DNA of 64,000 nucleotides from Paenibacillus tengchongensis. Lineage in GTDB: Bacteria; Bacillota; Bacilli; Paenibacillales; Paenibacillaceae. The notes under the pieces are model-generated. The model ran no database searches and was not told where the DNA came from. It saw nothing but the letters and a program-made list of their open reading frames with translations. The stretch spans positions 1-64,000 of the forward strand of contig NZ_WACP01000007.1 of the NCBI RefSeq assembly GCF_008973665.1. The letters run 5' to 3'. A program made the translations under genes and the position numbers. Positions 59,316 through 64,000 of the stretch are shown here, one piece after another. The stretch's first letter is position 1. Every line of letters starts with the position of its first letter.

Positions 59316-60233
59316 ATGCCGATTAAAATTCCCGATACGCTGCCGGCCAAAGAAGTGCTGTCCGGAGAAAATATATTTGTGATGGGGGAAAGCCAGGCTT
59401 TTCACCAGGACATCCGCCCCTTGCGGATTGCCATTCTTAATCTCATGCCGACCAAGGAAACGACGGAGACGCAGCTGCTGCGCCTGATCGGAAATTCACC
59501 GCTGCAGGTGGATGTGGTGCTGCTGCATCCGAGCTCCCACACTTCCAAGAATACATCGGCCGACCATCTGCGCAGCTTCTATACCACCTTCGGGGAGATC
59601 AAGCACCGCCGTTTTGACGGGCTGATCATCACCGGCGCACCTGTGGAGCAGCTCGAATTCGAAGATGTGAACTATTGGGAAGAGCTGCAGGAAATCTTCG
59701 AATGGAGCAAGGATAACGTCACCTCGACCATGCATATTTGTTGGGCGGCCCAGGCGGGTCTGTATCACCATTTCGGCGTCCGCAAGGTGAGCCTGGAGGA
59801 GAAATGCTTCGGTGTATTCTCCCACACGGTGAACCACAATAATGTTAAGCTGCTGCGGGGCTTCGACGAGCTGTTCCACGTTCCGCATTCCCGGCATACC
59901 GACGTCTCGCGTGAAGATATTGAGGCCTGTCCCGATCTGCAGATTCTGGCCGAGTCCGAAGAAGCCGGTGTGTATCTGGTTGCCACTTTGGACGGAAGAC
60001 AGATCTTTGTAACCGGGCACTCCGAATATGATCCTTTCTCTTTAAAGTGGGAATACGACCGGGATGTCGCCAAGGGTATGGATATCGCGCTGCCGAAGCA
60101 TTACTATCCGAACGATGATCCGCAAGCCTCGCCGCCGGCCGTATGGCGGGCCCATGCCAACTTATTGTTCGCCAACTGGCTGAATTACTATGTATACCAG
60201 GAAACGCCCTACGACATTGGCCCGATTATTTGA
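59316..60233 (+). CDS. metA: Homoserine O-acetyltransferase (MetA family)
   Basis: 305 aa starting [15 protein letters not shown], after AAGGAGTG. Activates homoserine for methionine synthesis. Catalytic Cys 142 is in [10 protein letters not shown], and the His of FGVFSHTV and Glu of GHSEYDP are present. Residue 111 in [10 protein letters not shown] is Glu. In the MetA family a Glu here (as in Bacillus cereus) goes with acetyl-CoA use, and Gly (as in E. coli) with succinyl-CoA. The enzyme is therefore called an acetyltransferase despite the succinyltransferase family name. First gene of an S-box-controlled metA-metI-metC unit. Confidence 0.95.
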   Translation: MPIKIPDTLPAKEVLSGENIFVMGESQAFHQDIRPLRIAILNLMPTKETTETQLLRLIGNSPLQVDVVLLHPSSHTSKNTSADHLRSFYTTFGEIKHRRFDGLIITGAPVEQLEFEDVNYWEELQEIFEWSKDNVTSTMHICWAAQAGLYHHFGVRKVSLEEKCFGVFSHTVNHNNVKLLRGFDELFHVPHSRHTDVSREDIEACPDLQILAESEEAGVYLVATLDGRQIFVTGHSEYDPFSLKWEYDRDVAKGMDIALPKHYYPNDDPQASPPAVWRAHANLLFANWLNYYVYQETPYDIGPII

Positions 60234-60287
60234 ACTATATAAAGAATCAGGTACATCCCACCACACATTTAGGAGGCTTACTGAACG

Positions 60288-61481
60288 ATGGACGAGAAAC
60301 TGAGGATTGAAAGCAGACTGGCGCAAATAGGCTCGCAGGAGGACCCCGCTACCGGCGCGGTCAATTATCCGATTTATAATTCCACCGCATTCCGCCATCC
60401 GCGGCTCGGACAAAGCACGGGCTTCGATTATATCCGCACCAAAAGCCCGACCCGTTCCGTACTGGAAACGGCGGCCGCGGAGCTGGAGTCCGGCGACGCC
60501 GGCTTTGCCTGCAGCTCCGGGATGGCGGCGCTCACCACGGTGTTCACCTTGTTTGGACAAGGCGACCATCTGATTGTCTCGCTGGATCTGTATGGCGGAA
60601 CCTACCGGCTGCTGGAACGGATTCTCTCCAAATACGGCATCAGCGCCTCCTATGTGGATACGAACGATCTGGACGGGCTGGAAGCGGCCCGGCGGCCGGA
60701 GACCAAAGCCGTCTTCATCGAGACACCGACCAATCCGCTGATGATGATTACCGATATCTCTGCAGTGTGTACATGGGCCCGTCAGCATGGGCTGCTCACT
60801 ATTGTAGATAATACACTGCTGACCCCGTTCTTCCAGCGGCCGCTGGAGCTGGGAGCCGACATCGTAGTCCACAGCGCAACCAAATACCTGGGCGGGCATA
60901 ACGATGTCCTGGCGGGTCTGATCGTCACCAAGGGCGCGGAATTGTCTTCGGAAATGGCCGTTCTGCACAATTCGCTCGGCGCGGTGCTGTCCCCGAATGA
61001 CAGCTATCTGCTGATGCGCGGCATGAAGACGCTGGCGCTGCGCATGGAGCGCCATGAGAGCAATGCGCTGGCGGTGGCCCGCTATCTGCAAGAGCATCCG
61101 GCGGTGGCCGAAGTGTTCCATCCCGGACTCCCGGATCATCCCGGCTATGAGATTCAGAACCGCCAGTCTTCGGGCAATACAGGGATCTTTTCCTTTAAAG
61201 TCAAGGACGCCAGATATGTGGAGCCTCTGCTCCGGCATATCCGCCTGATCGCCTTCGCCGAGAGCCTCGGCGGCGTGGAATCGCTGATGACTTATCCTGC
61301 CGTGCAGACCCATGCCGACATTCCGGTGGAAATCCGCGATGCCGTCGGCGTCGACGACCGGCTGCTGCGCTTCTCCGTAGGCATTGAGCATGCCGAGGAT
61401 CTGATATCCGATCTGGGTCAGGCCCTGGAGGCGGCGCAGCGTGAAACCGGAGAAGGATTGACTGAAGGGGGACAACAATAA
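60288..61481 (+). CDS. metI: Cystathionine gamma-synthase / O-acetylhomoserine thiolyase
   Basis: 397-aa PLP enzyme of the Cys/Met metabolism family. ESGDAGFACSSGMAALTTVF, YGGTYRLLERIL and the PLP-Lys block VVHSATKYLGGHNDVLAG are intact. It most resembles B. subtilis MetI, which joins O-acetylhomoserine with cysteine (or sulfide). AGGAGGCTTACTGAACG precedes the ATG. Its stop overlaps metC by one base (TAATG). Confidence 0.92.
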   Translation: MDEKLRIESRLAQIGSQEDPATGAVNYPIYNSTAFRHPRLGQSTGFDYIRTKSPTRSVLETAAAELESGDAGFACSSGMAALTTVFTLFGQGDHLIVSLDLYGGTYRLLERILSKYGISASYVDTNDLDGLEAARRPETKAVFIETPTNPLMMITDISAVCTWARQHGLLTIVDNTLLTPFFQRPLELGADIVVHSATKYLGGHNDVLAGLIVTKGAELSSEMAVLHNSLGAVLSPNDSYLLMRGMKTLALRMERHESNALAVARYLQEHPAVAEVFHPGLPDHPGYEIQNRQSSGNTGIFSFKVKDARYVEPLLRHIRLIAFAESLGGVESLMTYPAVQTHADIPVEIRDAVGVDDRLLRFSVGIEHAEDLISDLGQALEAAQRETGEGLTEGGQQ

Positions 61482-62644
61482 TGAGCCGGGACCATAACCA
61501 GGACGAACTGCAATTTTCCACCCGGCTGCTGCACTTCGGTGCAGAGATTGACAAGGCAACGGGCGCTTCCAGCGTTCCGATTTACCAGGCATCCACGTTT
61601 CACCATGAGGATATCCATAATCCTCCGCTGCATGACTACAGCCGCTCCGGCAATCCGACCCGCCAGGCGCTGGAGGATTATATCGCCCTGCTGGAAGGCG
61701 GTGTACGCGGCTTCGCCTATGCCTCGGGCATGGCGGCCATCTCCAGCACCTTCCTGATGCTGTCCGCCGGAGACCATGTCATCGTGACGGAGGATGTGTA
61801 CGGCGGTACATACCGGCTGCTGACGCTGATCTTAAGCCGGATGAATATTGAGAGCACTTTTGTGGACATGACGGATCTGGAGCAGGTGAAGTCGGCGCTG
61901 CAGCCGAACACCAAAGCCGTATATATGGAGACGCCGTCCAATCCTACGCTGAAGATTACTGATGTATCCGCTGTCTGCGATTGGGCGGGCAGCCACAATC
62001 TGCTGACGATCCTCGACAATACGTTCATGACGCCTTACTATCAGCGGCCGATTGAGCAGGGCGTCGATATCGTGCTGCACAGCGCGACCAAATTCCTCGG
62101 CGGCCACAGCGACGTGCTGGCCGGCCTTGCCGTCGCCCGCACGCCGGAGATCGGCGCGCAGCTCAAAATGCTGCAGAACGGGCTCGGCACCGTGCTCGCC
62201 CCGCAGGAGAGCTGGCTGCTGATGCGCGGCATGAAGACGCTGGAGGCGCGGATGGCGCACAGCGAGCGGAGCGCGGCCAGACTGGCGGCCTGGCTCGATG
62301 CCCGCAACGACATCGCCGCCGTGTTCTACCCGGGGCTGGCCCAGCACCCGGGCCGGGAGATTCATGAGCGCCAGTCCACGGGATACGGCGCAGTGGTCTC
62401 CTTCGACGTAGGCTCGGGAGAACGGGCCAAGAAAGTGCTGAACAAGGTCAAGCTGCCGCTGGTGGCGGTCAGCCTCGGCGCCGTGGAGAGCATCCTCTCC
62501 TATCCGGCGATGATGTCGCATGCGGCGATGCCGGCGGAAGTGCGCGTGGGGCGCGGCATTACCGACGGGCTGCTGCGCTTCTCGGTCGGCCTGGAAGCGA
62601 TCGAGGATCTGATCAACGACCTGGAGCAGGCGCTTGCAGAGTAA
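61481..62644 (+). CDS. metC: Cystathionine beta-lyase
   Basis: 387 aa, paralogue of the preceding gene. Cleaves cystathionine to homocysteine. FAYASGMAAISSTFLML, EDVYGGTYRLL and LHSATKFLGGHSDVLAG are the PLP-fold motifs. The pair order and one-base overlap match the B. subtilis metI-metC operon, and this order supports the lyase call for the second gene. Confidence 0.9.
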   Translation: MSRDHNQDELQFSTRLLHFGAEIDKATGASSVPIYQASTFHHEDIHNPPLHDYSRSGNPTRQALEDYIALLEGGVRGFAYASGMAAISSTFLMLSAGDHVIVTEDVYGGTYRLLTLILSRMNIESTFVDMTDLEQVKSALQPNTKAVYMETPSNPTLKITDVSAVCDWAGSHNLLTILDNTFMTPYYQRPIEQGVDIVLHSATKFLGGHSDVLAGLAVARTPEIGAQLKMLQNGLGTVLAPQESWLLMRGMKTLEARMAHSERSAARLAAWLDARNDIAAVFYPGLAQHPGREIHERQSTGYGAVVSFDVGSGERAKKVLNKVKLPLVAVSLGAVESILSYPAMMSHAAMPAEVRVGRGITDGLLRFSVGLEAIEDLINDLEQALAE

Positions 62645-62706
62645 GGATAATCAGAGGCTGGCGGCTGGCCCGGGAGGACCGGGTACAGCCGCCTGCTATA
62701 GTTACA

Positions 62707-62731
62707 AACCCCGCGGAGCGGGGTTTTATTT
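62707..62731 (+). terminator. Terminator of the met operon
   Basis: AACCCCGC / GCGGGGTT with loop GGA, followed by TTATTTTG. Confidence 0.88.
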
Positions 62732-62856
62732 TGTCAGAACCTTTTTCAAGTATCGGCGATTGTGTTACCATGAGAGAATGACTGCTATCCATAGACTTAA
62801 ACTGCTATGATAACTTACTGACCAATGATATGGATTTGATGGGAGGCTGCGAACGA

Positions 62857-63993
62857 ATGAGTGCAATTGACCTTATTCTGGACAAAGCGCTGAAGGGCGA
62901 ACGTCTGCAACTGGAAGACACAGTCCGGCTGTTCGAGAGCAATGAGATTGAGAAAATGGGGGCCGCCGCCGATGTCATTATGAAGCGCTGGCATCCCGAG
63001 CCGCTGGCCACATTCGTGATCGGCCGCAATATCAACTACACTAATGTCTGCGATGTATATTGCCGCTTCTGCGCCTTTTACCGGCGGCCGGGCTCGGAGG
63101 AAGGGTATGTTCTTCCCGACGAGACGATCTATCAGAAGATCGCCGAGACGATCGCCGTTAACGGCACGGAGATTCTGATGCAGGGAGGCACCAATCCTAA
63201 CCTGCCGTTCAGCTATTATACCGATATCCTGCGCGGGATCAAGCAGCGGTTCCCGGAGATTACGATGCATTCCTTCTCGCCGGCCGAGATCAAGAAGATG
63301 CAGGAGGTTTCCGGACTGCCGCTGGAAACGGTGCTGCGCGAGATTCATGCCGCCGGTCTTGATTCTCTGCCCGGAGGGGGCGCCGAGATTCTCGACGACC
63401 GCACCCGCCGCAAGATCAGCCGCTTGAAGGGCTCCTGGCGCGATTGGATGGACGTGATGCAGACAGCGCATAAGATCGGCATGAACACCACCGCCACGAT
63501 GGTCATCGGCCTGGGCGAAAGCCTGGAAGAGCGGGCGCTGCACCTGCTGCGCGTACGGGAGGCGCAGGACGAATGTATCGCGAACGGTTATGATTCGGAA
63601 GGCTTCCTGGCCTTCATCTCCTGGACCTTCCAGCCGGACAACACCAACCTGAAGCTGGAACGCCAGACTCCGGAGGAATACTTGAAGACGGTGGCTATCA
63701 GCCGCCTTGTTCTCGACAATATCAAGAACTTCCAGTCCTCCTGGGTCACGATGGGACCTGAGATCGGCAAGCTGTCGCTGCAGTATGGCTGCAACGATTT
63801 CGGCAGTACGATGATTGAAGAGAACGTCGTATCCTCGGCCGGCGCTACCCACAAGGTCAACATTCAGGAGACGCTGAATATCATCCGCGCAGCGGGCAAG
63901 ATCCCGGCGCAGCGCAACACGCGCTACGACATTCTGCGGGTGTTCGACGATGTTAACGCCAAGGTGGACAATGATTTCGTGATGCAGAACTGA
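62857..63993 (+). CDS. mqnC: Dehypoxanthine futalosine cyclase (radical SAM)
   Basis: 378 aa. Cyclises dehypoxanthinyl futalosine in the alternative (futalosine) menaquinone pathway. The radical SAM cluster motif is CDVYCRFCAFYRR (Cys about 65, 69 and 72). NGTEILMQGGTNPNLPFSYY, GLDSLPGGGAEILDDRTR and SWVTMGPEIGKLSLQYGCND are MqnC-type blocks. The start used is the ATG after GGGAGG. The gene ends 8 bases before the window edge. The other mqn genes are not visible here. Confidence 0.94.
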   Translation: MSAIDLILDKALKGERLQLEDTVRLFESNEIEKMGAAADVIMKRWHPEPLATFVIGRNINYTNVCDVYCRFCAFYRRPGSEEGYVLPDETIYQKIAETIAVNGTEILMQGGTNPNLPFSYYTDILRGIKQRFPEITMHSFSPAEIKKMQEVSGLPLETVLREIHAAGLDSLPGGGAEILDDRTRRKISRLKGSWRDWMDVMQTAHKIGMNTTATMVIGLGESLEERALHLLRVREAQDECIANGYDSEGFLAFISWTFQPDNTNLKLERQTPEEYLKTVAISRLVLDNIKNFQSSWVTMGPEIGKLSLQYGCNDFGSTMIEENVVSSAGATHKVNIQETLNIIRAAGKIPAQRNTRYDILRVFDDVNAKVDNDFVMQN

Positions 63994-64000
63994 CAGTACC

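Overview
The window reads as a chromosomal segment of a spore-forming, low-GC-lineage but fairly GC-rich Bacillota, most likely Paenibacillus or a close relative. The evidence is the Bacillus-like order pheS-pheT-zapA-...-mutS2, a T-box in front of pheST, S-box and cobalamin riboswitches, CotF-type spore coat proteins, AGGAGG ribosome sites and factor-independent terminators throughout. No rRNA, tRNA, prophage, insertion sequence or CRISPR array was seen.

Layout. 1-4.3 kb: the 3' end of ptsI, a decayed MFS transporter remnant and a type I pullulanase with a C-terminal CBM41-like module. 4.3-12.3 kb (minus strand): a PAS-GGDEF membrane protein, then a four-gene unit consisting of a large secreted protein, an adaptor with a Gly-rich insert, an ABC ATPase and a FtsX-type permease. 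12.6-25.9 kb: T-box-pheST, a giant ZapA coiled-coil protein, a second GGDEF protein, a small holin-like membrane protein, mutS2, a DUF350 protein, a zinc-ribbon protein and an MFS transporter. 26-34.6 kb: a FAD oxidoreductase, two spore coat genes, an Lrp regulator with its aminotransferase, a PduO adenosyltransferase, an RluA-type pseudouridine synthase, an ArsC/Spx-like protein, a 5'-3' exonuclease and a methyltransferase. 34.7-39.5 kb: an ABC exporter, alpha-N-arabinofuranosidase, a small Cys-rich protein and a divergent ArsR-type regulator.

39.6-54.7 kb is a cobalt and cobalamin locus. A B12 riboswitch precedes the CbiMNQO cobalt importer. It is followed by a set that covers every anaerobic corrin-ring step from sirohydrochlorin to cobyrinate a,c-diamide: a CbiH-CbiX fusion, CbiJ, CbiC, CbiD, CbiET, CbiL, CbiF, CbiG and CbiA. 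54.7-64 kb: a ROK fructokinase, an HRDC protein, an AT-rich membrane protein, CorA with a long leader carrying a small ORF, an S-box-controlled metA-metI-metC operon and mqnC of the futalosine menaquinone route.

The most unexpected signal is non-coding. Three intergenic loci (about 32.3, 43.2 and 46.9 kb) each hold four degenerate hairpin repeats at almost the same offsets (51/62/51, 50/61/51 and 51/62/51 bases). The repeat sequence is shared within a locus but differs between loci. Two of the three sit inside the cobalamin gene run.
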